A program made the position numbers and the translations under genes. 64,000 nucleotides of DNA from NCBI GenBank assembly GCA_022661535.1, contig JAKULF010000021.1, positions 248,001 to 312,000 of the forward strand. Reading direction: 5' to 3'. The DNA comes from Eutypa lata (taxonomy: Eukaryota > Ascomycota > Sordariomycetes > Xylariales > Diatrypaceae). Below the pieces are notes generated by a model. That model did not search any database. It worked only from the letters and a program-made list of their open reading frames with translations, and had not been told where the DNA came from. Shown piece after piece: positions 50,407-62,460 of the stretch (position 1 is the stretch's first letter; every line of letters begins with the position of its first letter).

Positions 50407-51881
50407 CTATGAATCCAAATACTCCACTACCGTTATGGCCGCCACCTTGGGCAGAATCCCATCAGGTACTAAATCAGGACTTCCGATTCTTAGCGCCTCG
50501 AACACCCAACCGACGTCCTCCCGTGATAGACGACCCTGAAGATGCTTCCGCGTCTTCGCTCTCATCCACTCCAAGCGTTCCAGGATCCAAAACTGTTTGA
50601 CGAAGCTCACCAATTCCTCCCGTCGCCGGTTCTGTTGCTCCAGTCCCTCCCCCTGCCCTTCCCCCTCCTCCTCATCATCCTCATCCTCATCCTCGTCCTC
50701 ATTCCCACCACCACCACCACCACCCCTTCCCCGTTTCACGCCAAAGCACAAAAGAAACAAATGGGCCCACAGCCTAGGCAGCAAATCCCTCTCAAACGCA
50801 GCGAAATACTCCAACCGATCCGGCACCACGCCGACATGGGGATCCTCGCCCCCGCGGTTCATATGATGCATGGCGACGCCCATGACAGCCCAGAGCGTAT
50901 GCCTGGGGTTCGGGTGTTCCCTCAGCGCGTCCCCCAGCCTCGAAGCAGCATGGTACACGGTGCGGAAGCGGATGCGGTGCTCGAACGCCTCGCGCGGGTT
51001 GTCCTCCTCTCTGTTCCTCATCCTCACCCTACTACGACTAGTATGCAGATGCAAGAACGGGAACCCGAGGGACGAGGCGGCCCCCCGCCAGAAGAGCCGC
51101 GCGTCCGCGCGCCGCGCCCCCCGCCCCTGCGCGTACGTGTCGTGCCACGTCAGCTCCTCCCACTCCCGGTCCCAGATGCTGATGGTGTAGATGCCGCGGC
51201 GCGAGCCCGGGCGCAGCGAGAGCACGTGCGAGTGGATGAAGCAGAGGAAGCGGTAGCGGGCTCCTTGTCTGGGTTCCGGTTCTCGGGTTACGTCTGGATT
51301 TAGATTTGGGTTGGTGTCTGGGTTTGGTGGGAAGCCGCGACTACGATGGTGGAAGAGAGGCGGTTGGTAGTCTTTCTTGAACCGGATCGAGTCCCATGGT
51401 TTCTTGAGGTCGGCTAGCACGGGCTTCGGTAGGTCGATGTCCGGGTACTCTTTCCAGGTGCCGTCTCGCCGCATCTCGAGCGTCGTGATCGGGTGGAAGT
51501 ATGACCAGGGTTTGTTGGGGGGCCGCATGTAGTTGTATGCGTTGAGGGCGGTAGGTATAGTGTCCTGTATTGTACGTTCTTTGGGTTAGTGGGTTTCTGT
51601 TCTTGGGACGTTCCCGAGGTCATTCGCACTCGCACTCGAACTCCTATCTTCATCCACGGACAGATAGGCTAGGAGAAGTGTTTTCTATTTCAAAGAGAGG
51701 GAAAAAGGGGAGAGAGGCTTAAGATGCTTACCGGACGGGGGTATTTCCCCTTTGCCAATGCCTTTAGCATAGCTTCAATATGCCCGAATTCCTTTTCGTT
51801 CATCTGTGGTAGGTGTCTTGAGTCATCTCTGTTGAAGGCGGAAGGCGAGGGTCTAACTCGTTCGGCAGAGGGTGTCGCCAT
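50407..51881 (-). CDS. Fungal protein of unknown function with poly-Gly and acidic run
   Basis: A 435-residue protein in two exons, 51881-51732 and 51564-50407, joined by a GT-AG intron to give KGKYPRPDTIPTALNAYNYM. I do not recognise the family. The first exon is short and hydrophilic. The body contains RPPNKPWSYFHPITTLEMRR and RGIYTISIWDREWEELTWHD, which looks like a beta-rich region. An HPNPRHTLWAVMGVAMHHMN helix and YFAAFERDLLPRLWAHLFLLCF follow. A seven-glycine run and a Glu/Asp stretch then interrupt the chain, and a helical end follows (LVSFVKQFWILERLEWMRAK). The ATG at 51881 is the first in frame; the frame is open further upstream but has no ATG. It could be a fungal-specific domain protein; no catalytic motif is evident. 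Confidence 0.75.
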
Positions 51882-53261
51882 ATTGCTTGATAGATTAGTC
51901 ACAGGTATCTCTCTCCCTGTGACAAATAAGTTCTCTTAAGCTGAAGTGGTTACCTTGGGTCCTGTGATATAGCTGTGGGTAGTTAGAAGTACCATGCCAG
52001 CATGTTGTCAAATGTCAAGGGGTTATATGTATTTTGAAGAGAACTGATGTTCGCCTGGTCGACTAAGGAGGAGTTAGGCTGCTTCTCACAGTTCTTTTTC
52101 TTGCTTTTTGCCATATATATATTTATCTTTCTACCTGCCCTAGTAGTCTTGCCTCAGGAGATTTTACAACCTGAAAACGCATCAAATAAGTTGTCTCCCA
52201 AACAGAGGAGCTTTGATAGCTATACCAGGGATCTAGTAGCTTCCGGATACAGAGAAGAAAGGACAACGAGAAGCTCTTTTAATCCCAGGGAAACCGATCG
52301 TATAGGTAGCTTTACGGTTTTTAGGAGCTTTGGATCGACATTTCTAGAAGGTTAAGAAATAAAGAAAATATATAGATTAGGCATAGTGATGAGACAATGG
52401 CGGAGGGACGAGAGTTCCTCATCACATTAGGTAGGTTATTACTATTCGATACTATCGAGCAAAGTGCTTTGATCTTGAATAGATGGGAAAGGGTCTCTTG
52501 CAGATGACTCTTCGTCCATTGATATTGAAGAGATGACGGAGGCACCTTGTTGAACAGCCGATGCCTGCCTGTGAGGCCTAAGCCATTGGCGATCTCGATA
52601 AGACAACAATTATTTGCAAGGTAGAAATGAACGAGACAGAAAGGTGATTGGTTTGTTTTCTAGGCTTCTAGTGGAGCTATGTCCTTCTATGGGTTTCTCC
52701 TGGATGAAATTCCATCAACAACGAAAGCGTTACCTAGGTTGACAACAGACTTCAGTTCAATATGACCAAGCCCTTGGATATGCTGTTATAGTTGAACAGA
52801 ATGTTTTCAGACTTCAATAAGTAACTAGTAGGGATAAGACATGCCTTAGCAGTGAAATAACCCTTCAATACCTAATGTTTCCGTCTAGTAGTTGACCCTT
52901 TCCCCCTTTCAGAAAAGCTGGAAAAGAAATTGACGGTACGACTCGAGCACATCATAGGAAAGGCTCTCTCTCATATTTAGTCAATCCATCATTTTCTCAC
53001 TCTCACTAGTTGTAGACTATGTCGGGATGAGACGGCTGAGTCGAAGTCGCAATTAGCAATAATATATATAAAATAGGGGTTTGTGTACATGCATGTACAG
53101 ATGTTGGATACCTAGGTGCGAATGATGCGACGACAACAGGAGTAAACTCAGACGATTGGGAGAAGAAAAATAATTAGTTATATAAAAGGGGGGGAAAAAA
53201 AAGAAAACAAGAAAGAAATCCCCAGGGGTTGTGGTTCTAAGAATATACACCCAAAAAATAT
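51882..53261. other. Intergenic before tRNA-Ser
   Basis: No convincing gene. A 102-codon open frame at 52047-52355 with one hydrophobic segment (QFFFLLFAIYIFIFLPALVV) is seen, but nothing else supports it. Confidence 0.45.
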
Positions 53262-53361
53262 CGACACGAGTAGGACTTGAACCTACGCTCCCGAAGGAAT
53301 AAGATGCTCTAGACTAAAGCGTCATTCTAGTCTTACGCAATAACCACTCTGCCATCGTGCC
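53262..53361 (-). tRNA. tRNA-Ser (anticodon AGA) with intron
   Basis: Read on the minus strand, the acceptor stem is GGCACGA with TCGTGTC (one G-T pair). The D stem is GCA with TGC, and the anticodon stem is TAAGA with TCTTA around CT-AGA-A. A class II extra arm follows (TCCTTCGGGA). The T arm is GTAGG-TTCAAGT-CCTAC and the discriminator is G, as needed for serine. An intron of 19 bases at 53306-53324 follows base 37. Confidence 0.92.
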
Positions 53362-53765
53362 TCGTGGATATTTGTACTTGGATTTATTGGAGTATAAGTA
53401 TAACTAACTCCACTCCACATCATGGGTCTGCGGGGCCATAGAGCTAGAGGTAGCTAGCTAGCTATAGTTAGAAGTAGGGTATGCAGATGGTTGGGCTCGG
53501 GATACCTGCATGTGCTGGTCTAGTCTAGATGATGTGAATACCTATGTACTTTCAAGTCTAATAACCGAAGTAACCGTGCATATTTGAAAATAGATACACA
53601 TGATCTTCATTTCTTCTAGAATTGGTCACAAGAGCTAGCTATGTAGATTTCGATAAAACTACGACATAGCATAGCCAAGGGTGTCTACAACTGTCGCACT
53701 TCTGCTCATACATATTCAAGGTAGGTAGGTAGGTGTGGCAGCTACTGGAGTCGCTTCATGAAATA

Positions 53766-53787
53766 CCTACCTACCTAGGTAGGTAGG
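53766..53787. repeat. 22-bp perfect palindrome of CCTA units
   Basis: CCTACCTACC-TA-GGTAGGTAGG is symmetrical about 53776/53777. A GGTAGGTAGG copy at about 53722-53731 could pair with the left arm as an alternative hairpin. Confidence 0.85.
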
Positions 53788-54130
53788 CAGGCATCCTCCC
53801 CAAAGCCGAGCATGTAGCCCAGCATCTGGTGAGAAAAGGGTTTTGTGGTGTTCTTAAGAACACCTGGCGGAAGGGACGGGCATCGAACATCAATTGCCAT
53901 CCTCTCGTGCCCATCCCATCCGCCTTGTCTGGTCAGTTTTCATCCGCCCAGCGAGAGCTTTACTTACAACACGAAGAACCACCCACCATTTTTAGTTACC
54001 TAGTTAAGATTGATTTGTGCGATAAAACCTGTATTTTTGGGTGTTTTAGTTTTCACTCATATGGCACTCCTTGAAGTTAGTTAATTCCCTGCCCAATTCT
54101 GGCAAAAAGCTGGTAAGATTTCGGTAGTGG

Positions 54131-54150
54131 TCAGTCAGTCAGTCAGTCAG
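54131..54150. repeat. TCAG tetranucleotide repeat
   Basis: Five tandem TCAG units. Confidence 0.85.
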
Positions 54151-54746
54151 TCACTGGTCGTAAGAGGAAGAAAAACCCTCACTAGAAGGTATTGGAGTCT
54201 CGGAGAAATGTTCCAGCTATAATTCACTTTTTTTGGGTGTAAGCCACTTGGCAATACGTATACTATGAAAGATGCTTCGTGGATATATATATAATCCACA
54301 TGGAAGCAAAGGAGTGCTTTCTGGTCCGTTCTCCCAGGCGGAAGGAATATCCGAGGAAAGTTCAATGCCGACATAGGATCATGGTCGAGTCGCATCTCCC
54401 CGTACTATATACTACACGTAAAAACGCCCTCATAAGCAGGCCCAAGATTGTTGGAAGAAGCAACAAGAGGGGGTAGAAAACAAATACAAGCGATGGGTAT
54501 CAATGCAAGTCTCATAAGTCCGCAACTCCGAAGCACTTCTGAATCTGTTTGTCGAAACCGTAGCGCCGTTGTCCTGTCAAAATCCGCGGCGAAGTCGTCG
54601 AAATATCGCCATGTTCTCCCTACTCTTTATAGGATCCGATATCCGTCTAATGCTCGTACTGTGAGAAGCTGAAGATTTTACTGCAATATGTAGAAGTCAA
54701 GTGAAGCAAGCCTCTGGGGTTATTACTCAGTCTTTCTACTAGGACA

Positions 54747-57281
54747 TCAATTGTGGTTCCTCTGCGACTTAAATCCACCTTGGGAATCGAGTCGTTGAAG
54801 ATAATCTCGTTGGACCTGGAAATTGGAGTATTTGCCTTCGAGGAGAGGCTTCAACAGCAACCCACGGCGACCTGCTAGTGTAAACATTCTCTCTTTGAGG
54901 ACAGCATGCGCCTCGGAGAAATGCCTCAGAATAGTCGCCGTATTGGCGGAACCCCCAGATATATCGTTCTCGGGGTTGTTGGGGTCAAGGATGGACAGTC
55001 TGTCACGATTGCGGTACACAACATTGCTGACGTTGTTCTTGTTGACGAGGCCCGGGGGGTTCATACGGATGGCAACCATCTGGTAATTGAACTTGTTGCC
55101 ATAATAGTCAAAGAACTCCATGACTAGCTCGCCCAAGTGGTGTTCGGGCACCATAGAACCGCTCTGAACCTGTGGTAGGCTGTTTAGCAGATGAACCACC
55201 AAGCAGATGACGGAGAAACCTCCGATACCGCCGTTGACCGGCTCATTTAAGCCTCTCATAAGTAGAAAATGCTTGATGAGGGACACCAAAATAGGCATGG
55301 CAGGGTACTTGGCCTTCCAGTCGAGGAAGGTCTGAACAGCGTTGTGTCCGTCAAGCTTCTCCATGGAGATATCAATCTTCAAAGCAGTGGTCGCATCAGC
55401 ATACTTGACGAGAGGAACTTTAGCTTTAGTAATAAGTTCAAACTCATTTCGGAAGGCGACTCGATGGCTCTGTAGCCAATTACGCAGAGCGAAGAGGTTG
55501 CTTTTGGCGTAGTAAACCTGCGTTCCAGTATCGACAAATCGGTGGGAACAAATAGCGATATCCATATCGGCGGTAGGAAGGTAGAGGCCTGACATGAAAG
55601 AGCCAAAGGGGTAGACATCGGCATCGGACCATTTCCTCTTGATTAGACCTCTCAGGTTTTCCACCAACTCTCGACGAATACGGTCCTCGAAGTCGCGCGG
55701 TCGGACGTATTCATAGAAATCTATGACTTCCTTATGTAGTCTGGAGTGTGGGGAGGGATAGTCAGTCAATACGTAAGTCATCAGTCATTATAACTAGATG
55801 TACACGAATATGTGTATACCAGATAGACAAGGTCAGAGTAAGGGAAGGGGGGGAAGAACTCACCGAGTAGCCATGGAAGCGGTGGCGGAATGATCAGTTT
55901 GAGCCCAAGGACACGGATCCTCATCTTGAACGGGCCGCCAATCAGGGGCGATGGTGCCAGTAGAGGCCATCCGACGGACCGGTTTGAGTGAAGCATGAGG
56001 TAATTTGATCTGATCGTCAAATGTACGTTTACGATTACCTAGAGAGGCAGAAGCAGTAAGATCAATTGGGTTATCCTGGGCGCCTTGCCTATGGGGTGTC
56101 TGCTGCTGCTGTTGTTTGGCATTGTTAGGTGGTGGCGGACGTGGTGGTAGTCCTCGTGATCCTACAGGCTTCTTCTGATTACCTTCGTCATCACTAAGGT
56201 CGCAGGAAATGAAATCAGCCTCGGTAGCACCAGCAGGCTTCTTAGCTTCGGCTTCCACGCGGGCCTTGCGGATTAGCTGCACCATATCAAGCTTCTTGCG
56301 TGTCGTCTCATCGGGGGGAGGAAGAGCCGTGTAAGGATCGGGGTTCGACCATTTCGGGGCGTCTTGGGTGCGATCCGGGACTGACGACATGGTGCGTGGG
56401 CGTTTGGCGGCCGGCTCGTCATTGTCGTCGCTGCCAGATTCGCCAGAGATGTCCATAGCTGCCTCATCACTATCTGACAGTTCTGCAAGATCTCTGTACG
56501 TCGCTCGAGCGGTAGTATCGCCCAACATCAGCTCAGCCTGCTGATCATGCGTACTATGCAAGAGCAGTCGATCGGCAGCTTTCTGTACAAATCGTGGGCG
56601 GAATGGGCGAGGGCGCTGGTCGTCTCGGTTGCGGTTTCGATCTTGGTTACGGTTACGATTACGATCGCGGTCACGTTCACGGTCGCGGTCGCGGTCGCGC
56701 ATCTGTCTTCCATTCTCTTGGCGGTGAGAATATCTATCTCTGTTAGGATATCTTCTATCGAAAGAATACTGATGACCACTGCGGGTAGTCATGGTATTCA
56801 TGGTACGACTAGAACTGGAATGAGGGCGGTACAAATCATACCGGTCTGGACCAGGGCCCCGACCATCTTGCGCATTGGGTCGGTAAGAATCGAAACCAGC
56901 GGGAGGGTCTGCGCGAAAGGTGAATTCGCCCTGGGGAGGACGGAAATCATCACGACGGTCTCGATCTCCATCTCGACCACCACGATTGCGGTCATAATCA
57001 CGATTGCTGTTGCGAGGGTAGGAATCGCGTGTGGATGATTGGCGCAGGTCAGAAAATGGACCACGGAATCCTTGACCTTGATGACCTTGATCATTCCGGG
57101 TATTGTTGTTGTAGCGATCATTAGAAACTCGACCTCGTGTATCGTTGTCATCCCATCGCTGGGATTGTCTATCGTCACCACGACGCGACGACTGCTGCGG
57201 TGAAGGGGGACGTGGTGGGAGGGTGCTTAAAGATGGCGGGGGAGGTAATGGCGCATAGTGATCTTGCGATCTGTACGCCAT
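54747..57281 (-). CDS. TRF4/CID14-type non-canonical poly(A) polymerase
   Basis: A nucleotidyltransferase of the Trf4/Cid14 type, which adds short A tails to nuclear RNAs for exosome decay in the TRAMP complex. Two exons, 57281-55864 and 55740-54747, give 803 residues; the junction makes TRLHKEVIDFYEYVRP. The first half is disordered, with Pro runs and a long RDRDRERDRDRNRNR stretch, probably RNA-binding. The catalytic domain has PFGSFMSGLYLPTADMDIAI, with the two metal-binding Asp residues, and the third Asp in ALKIDISM. The PAP-associated domain follows (ILVSLIKHFLLMRGLNEPVNGG, then HHLGELVMEFFDYYG) and holds the nucleotide-recognition motif region. The frame is open upstream of 57281 but has no ATG, so that ATG is the start. 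The intron is 123 bases. Confidence 0.9.
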
Positions 57282-58520
57282 GACAGCGAATTGCAGGCAG
57301 CTCTGTTTGCTGTCTGGTTGTTTGTTTGTTTGTTCGTTCACTAAGGATTGGGGGAATGAAAGGGAGGGAGAGGGGGTGAGACCTGTGATGTTATTTATTG
57401 TTGATGTTGAAGGTAAACAAGAAGAAAAGTGAAAGGAATAAGAGACGGCAGGTTTCAGACGGTGATGCAACTCATTCAAGTTCTGAGTGACTAGAGACTA
57501 GAGGTGTATGTACATACATACAAGGTCTTTATCTTTGGTGAATGATTTTGCGACGGAAATTTACATAAGCGGTACGAAGTAAAGGTCTGAAGGTCTTTTG
57601 TGTAGTTACATGTACGAAGTAGTTATTTATTCGGTTTATTGCATAGACAATATGATGATTGCAGATCTAATCAAAGTGGAGATAAATGCTCACAAGAGCA
57701 GAGAGGGAAGAGGAAAAGTCTTCTTAGATAAGCATCTGATCAGATACTTATTGTACTTACATGTAGATATCCATGGATGCTTGAATAGGCACCTGCTGTG
57801 TGTGAATACCTGGGTAGGTAAGTAAGTAGTCATATGCACTCTAGTTCATAGTTATGATGTGCTTCACAAAGTAGGTGCTGTAGCATTGAATACACACGTA
57901 TATAGGAAGACCTGCATGTAGGCATTATATTGGGAACTATAACTTATTCTATTTTCTCGAGTATTTCAATGGAGGAGGGGTCATGTCAAGCAAGCCAACA
58001 TCTACGTTTGTCAGACTTCCAATGCTGGATAGGTAGGTTGGTTGGTATAGTAGTTAGAGGATCAAAGTCCTTCTCCTCCCTCTCTCTACTGAAGAATATT
58101 ACAAGCTCGCTGGGTATTATGGTCAATAAGACCGCCTATCTTCCTTTCTCTGTCTCTCTCTCTAGCTCTCTCGCTTTACATACATCCCATCCTCATCATG
58201 GGGGAAGAGAAGAGAAGAAACACAAAAACATTCCACCATCATGCAGCATCTAGCGCACGATCTTCAGATACCACGCCATCGTAAAACTCATATATATATC
58301 CATTAGCAAATAGACATCTCGCTTCCTTGCTCTGTAATCCATCGTATATAAGTCGTCGTCGTCTCTATGCAACGACCCTTGCTGTCCACGCCAGCGTAAG
58401 AGCAGCCGATGTGCTGCCTGATGAAAGCTGTGTCCTCGTATGTCAGGGACCAATAACTTAGGTGAAAACTAATACATTTCGGTTGTGAGAGTAGAACTGT
58501 CGGGTTGATGACAACAGCTC
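57282..58520. other. Intergenic upstream of TRF4-type gene
   Basis: TRF4-type promoter side and RCC1 3' flank. Contains CTCTCTCT runs near 58155. No gene supported. Confidence 0.5.
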
Positions 58521-60200
58521 CTATGCACAACCATTCGTTGCTGCACCTTCGGGTGCTGCTGCTAGAACAGAATACTGCCCGCCAGCGCCGGCCCAGATGA
58601 GCTTTCGCGTCTTGACCGCCGAGTTATCAATGAGCGTCGGGACCTCGATGTCGTCTCCCGTGCCCTGGCCTGTCTGGTAGTTGGCCGAGAAACCCCAAGA
58701 GTAGACCTTGCCTGCGTCATCAATGACAAAACTGGTGTCCGTCCCGGCCGCGACGAAGGTTGCTTGAATTCCTACAAACTGAGTTAGCAATGTCCTTTCA
58801 CTTTTACTATCACGGTTACGGGGGGTTACGAGAGTGGTAGACTTACCATCGATGCGGGTGGGTTCCATTAGGATACGCGGTCTCTTGTTCTCATCGAAGA
58901 CGGCGTTCTCACCGTCGATGTACTTGTCGGCCGTATGGCCTACCTGGTGACCATCGACTCGGCCCCATGTTAGAAGTTCGCCGTTCTCGGTGCGGGCGAC
59001 CGTGTGGTGCTCGCCGCCAACGATCTGGGCGATTTTGAGGCCGCTCAGAGACTCGATGACGCGCGGCATGAGGACCATGGCGTCATCCTGGCCACTGTCG
59101 TCGTTGTGGCCCGTCTGCGAGTAGTTGTTGAGACCCCAGCCCCAGACTTCTTTGTGGTTGTCGATGAAGAAACTGTGGTAAGATCCGGCGCCGATGTCCA
59201 CTGCGTACTTCTTGGCGGAAAACTTGCTGCAACATTCGGGCCTCAAGCCGGCCTTGGGACCATCGTGACGCGTCGTCGCTTTCCGGCCCAGCTGAAATTG
59301 ACCGCCGCTACCCCAAGTGTAGACTCTACCCATGAGGTCCAGGGCCACGACGTGGTTGGATCCGCAGGCGAGCTTAGTGATGTTCTTCAATCCAGGGATC
59401 TCCATGGGTCGCGCTTGGATGCGGATAGTAGGCGTAAAGCCGATGATGCCGTCGGAACCACGGAAGGTACCCCAACCGTATATGCGACCATCGGTGGTGA
59501 GCGCGAACGAGGCCGAATCGGTGGCAGCAACCTGGGAAAACCGGTCGCCCGGCTTGATATCCATCAGGCCGACCTGAGTAGGCGTGCTTTCAATCGGATT
59601 TAGGCCGGTATCATCATCATCATCGTCGTCTGAGTCCTCTTGGTCAACATCGCGCGTGCCACCGTCCCAAGTGGTATCGCGACCGAGAGCGCCATCATCG
59701 TTGACGCCCCAGGTGTAGATCCGGTTGTCCCTAGTCAGGGCAACAGCGTGCATCCCACCGCAAGCCATCTGAACGACGCCGAGTCCCTTGGAGCAGAGGT
59801 TGTGGTTGATGCGTGGTCGCTTGACGTCGATGGGCTTCTTGCCGTCGTACTTCTTGGCTCCGAGCCCAAGCTCACCCGAGGAGCCCTCGCCGAAAACGAA
59901 GATGTCGAGGACCTGCTCTGGGACCTTGTTGTTGGTGACTTTCTGGTCAGGCTTGGGGGGAACCTTCGTGCTGATGGGTTTCTTAGGCTTGGCGGTAGAC
60001 TTGGTCTTCTTGGATGGGTTTGGGACTTCCTCCTCTTCCTCTTTTTCCTCGTCGACCTTGCGTTTTCTACCGCCGCGAGCAGCAGGTTTCTTGCTGAGGG
60101 GTGGAGCGATGGCAACACCATTGGCACCACCAACACCGTTCGTCGCAACCTGGTCCATCCGAGAACGGGTGGCGGACGCAGCCGCTCTCTTCGGAGGCAT
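58521..60200 (-). CDS. RCC1-type Ran guanine-nucleotide exchange factor
   Basis: The chromatin-bound exchange factor for Ran (Prp20/Pim1/RCC1), which sets up nuclear transport and spindle assembly. Two exons, 60200-58847 and 58771-58521, give 534 residues. The intron (75 bases) is easily missed because it has no stop and keeps the frame, but it has a GTAAGT donor, a GCTAAC branch and a TAG acceptor. Removing it joins RIDG to IQATFVAAG within a repeat. The N terminus is Lys-rich with a likely nuclear signal (GGRKRKVDEEKEEEEE). The seven-bladed propeller starts DIFVFGEGSSGELGLG and shows repeats such as NRIYTWGVNDDGALGR, GRIYGWGTFR, GRVYTWGSGGQFQLGR, KEVWGWGLNNYSQTGH and GKVYSWGFSANYQTGQ. An acidic insert (EDSDDDDDDD) lies between blades 1 and 2. 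Confidence 0.92.
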   Translation of the reverse strand: MPPKRAAASATRSRMDQVATNGVGGANGVAIAPPLSKKPAARGGRKRKVDEEKEEEEEVPNPSKKTKSTAKPKKPISTKVPPKPDQKVTNNKVPEQVLDIFVFGEGSSGELGLGAKKYDGKKPIDVKRPRINHNLCSKGLGVVQMACGGMHAVALTRDNRIYTWGVNDDGALGRDTTWDGGTRDVDQEDSDDDDDDDTGLNPIESTPTQVGLMDIKPGDRFSQVAATDSASFALTTDGRIYGWGTFRGSDGIIGFTPTIRIQARPMEIPGLKNITKLACGSNHVVALDLMGRVYTWGSGGQFQLGRKATTRHDGPKAGLRPECCSKFSAKKYAVDIGAGSYHSFFIDNHKEVWGWGLNNYSQTGHNDDSGQDDAMVLMPRVIESLSGLKIAQIVGGEHHTVARTENGELLTWGRVDGHQVGHTADKYIDGENAVFDENKRPRILMEPTRIDGKSTTLVTPRNRDSKSERTLLTQFVGIQATFVAAGTDTSFVIDDAGKVYSWGFSANYQTGQGTGDDIEVPTLIDNSAVKTRKLIWAGAGGQYSVLAAAPEGAATNGCA

Positions 60201-62034
60201 CGTGGTGGATGGTAATTATAGAAGATAGAATTGAAATGTGGAATAGGGAGGAGCGCTATCGACTGAGCGCATAGGATGAAATAGTCAATCCAAGTAGACT
60301 CGTAATTAACGTGTGTATCGAGTTGTCGGTGACAAGACAAGTCGCAGTGAGGAAGGGGAACAACGGATGTAGATCAATGTCGACTCGATGCAAAGGCTTC
60401 AGTCGGGTCAAGATCCAGTGGAGAGATCTCGAAGGGTGGTGGGCGCGTCGAGAATTGAAGAGAAAGAAAGGAATAAAGAGTAGTTAGAGGAGGAGGAAAC
60501 TCGGCTGCAAATGGACGGATTTGATAATTCTGTTATTCGAAATGTTCTTTGTCTTTCAATTCCTTGCCTTGTTCTCAGTCAATGTAACTGTGCTTTGTGC
60601 GCAAGATGTGTGTTAAGGTGTCAAAGAATTGAGAGAGAAGTGAGAATAATCAGGCTGTCAACCTAAGAAAGAGGCATGTATGTATATTTCATAAACCAAG
60701 GTCATGGAACTTTGTGAATAAACTTCGATTGGATTGTAACTATGAAGTTGTGAATGAAGATGTGAGTGTAGTTAGGAAGTGTAGAACTTCTAGAGTGATG
60801 GGCGCATTAACTACACTGTAGGCGTGACAGGTGTTGTAGCAGTCGTGAAGCTGGAGGTATTACTGTGGTGTGATGTTTTTTTCTCACTCCCTGACTCCCT
60901 TCCCTTTTTTCTTTTTCCTTTTTTTCTTTTTTTGTACCTAATGATCCGATCGATCGTATCCAAAAATGGCAAAACGGAGATATTAGGCTACATACAGGAT
61001 GTAGGTACTTCGTAAAAGTATGTACAATAGACATTGAATCATACATACATACATGCATACAATGATGACTCTAGCAGTGTTCTACAGGCAAATAGAAGTC
61101 AATTCTTTGTTCACCTCGTACTTTCTTGCAACCTTCTTAATACCAACCATTTTTATACAAATTTGTCCCTTCTTTTCATTCTCTTCTTGTCTTGATCATG
61201 TTAAGACCTCGAAAGGTAAATAAAGTACATCTTGAGCTCTCAATTGGCTTTTTTGAAAAGCCTTCAGTGGACCTAAGATTGAGTGGATTAGGTTAGTGTG
61301 TACAACCCCCATGCAGGCCATGCTGAATTCGGGCTGGCTTTAGTACCCGGATCCACTAACCGTCCACTAAAATGGAATCATAGATCGACAGGTTCCTGGT
61401 TTGTCCCCACATGAGCTTTTTGACCGCCTGCCTAAGATAGACACAGCCCCCGGGAGATCTCAAGGTTCAAGGTTCAAATTTTAGTAGGAATTATAGAGTG
61501 ACGTACCTGATTTATCCGGCAGAATATGGAAGGAAAAAAAACTTCCAACCTTCAGATGCTCCAAGTGAGAAGGCGGTCAATAATGCATGGCCCAAGCACC
61601 GATATTAGTTAACTATCAGGCAGTCAGTCGGTCAGGCGAATTCTACCAACATTGAAGTCATTGATACAATGTAGGCATCGCATGATAAATTTCATGTCGG
61701 TCAGAATGCATGTCAGAATCGATTACATTAAATGGGATTTTCAGTCTCACCTAACTGCTTAGTATGAAGGACTATAATGGCAGGTGCTGCAAATCGTCAA
61801 ATCATCCATTAATCATTTGCTACCGGCATTCTGTGTACCTACTAATACTCCACGCAGCTCAGTCAAATCCATAACATCAACGCCTTAGTCCCCCTTTCTG
61901 TCCCTCGTAGATTGGCGAAGTCAAATTGCTCTCGAACATACTCGTCCGTCCGTTCCTAGAACGCCATTCCCGACTCAAGCCTCATTCCCTCATCCAGCCA
62001 GCCAGCCCACTTGAGCTTTTGATCTCGCGTGACT
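60201..62034. other. Intergenic, RCC1 promoter side
   Basis: No gene visible in 1.8 kb. There is a T/C-rich tract at 60890-60935 and CATACATA repeats near 61040. Confidence 0.5.
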
Positions 62035-62460
62035 CTATTTCTGCGTGGTGAAGTCGATCTCATTTGCGTTCGAGCCGCCCGCAGTCGCACCTCGCTCGCA
62101 TGTGCAAGAGTCGGCAGGTCGAGCGCCACATGAACAGGCCGTGCCGCTCACTTTCGCGTTCTCCTTGTCCGCATTGTCGCACGTGCACTGGCCAGCCGGG
62201 CGGGCTCGGCAGGAGCATCGGGCGCCAGACACGGCATTCTCGGCCGTCGCCTTCTCGCATGTGCAATGGAGGGCGGATTGCTGGCCGCAAGAGCACTTGG
62301 CTTGCGTGGCTGGTGGAGTGACATTGTTAGCATCGCTGTGTTTTCTTTGCTAAGATAGGGTGGACTGCAAATAGGACGGGCTTAACTCACCACAGACACA
62401 CTCGCTGCCGCTGTTCTTACCACAGCAGGTAGGGGTAGGCTTCTGAACTGAAGTTGCCAT
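62035..62460 (-). CDS. Metallothionein-like cysteine-rich protein with three repeats
   Basis: A 114-residue protein with 16 cysteines, in two exons 62460-62391 and 62309-62035. The short N-terminal part has TCCGKNSGSECVC. Three tandem repeats follow, each CSC-x8/9-CTC: CSCGQQSALHCTC, CSCRARPAGQCTC and CSCGARPADSCTC, spaced by Ala/Glu-rich linkers of about 13-15 residues. Similar fungal proteins are annotated as metallothionein-like or DUF-type Cys-rich proteins. CxC pairs in tandem suggest binding of copper or zinc ions in the cytosol. The splice junction (CVC-ATQAKCSC) uses GTGAGT and CAG and keeps the frame. There is no signal peptide. Metal specificity is unknown. Confidence 0.8.

Larger units (their letters stand above)
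53362..54746. other. Intergenic with palindrome and CAGT repeat
   Basis: No gene visible. Contains the 22-bp palindrome and the TCAG array listed separately. Confidence 0.5.

Noticed and set aside
52047..52355. 102-codon open frame with a hydrophobic segment
   Set aside because: It begins with a true ATG but has no recognisable domain, no clear promoter and low-complexity AT-rich flanks. A real small membrane protein cannot be excluded.
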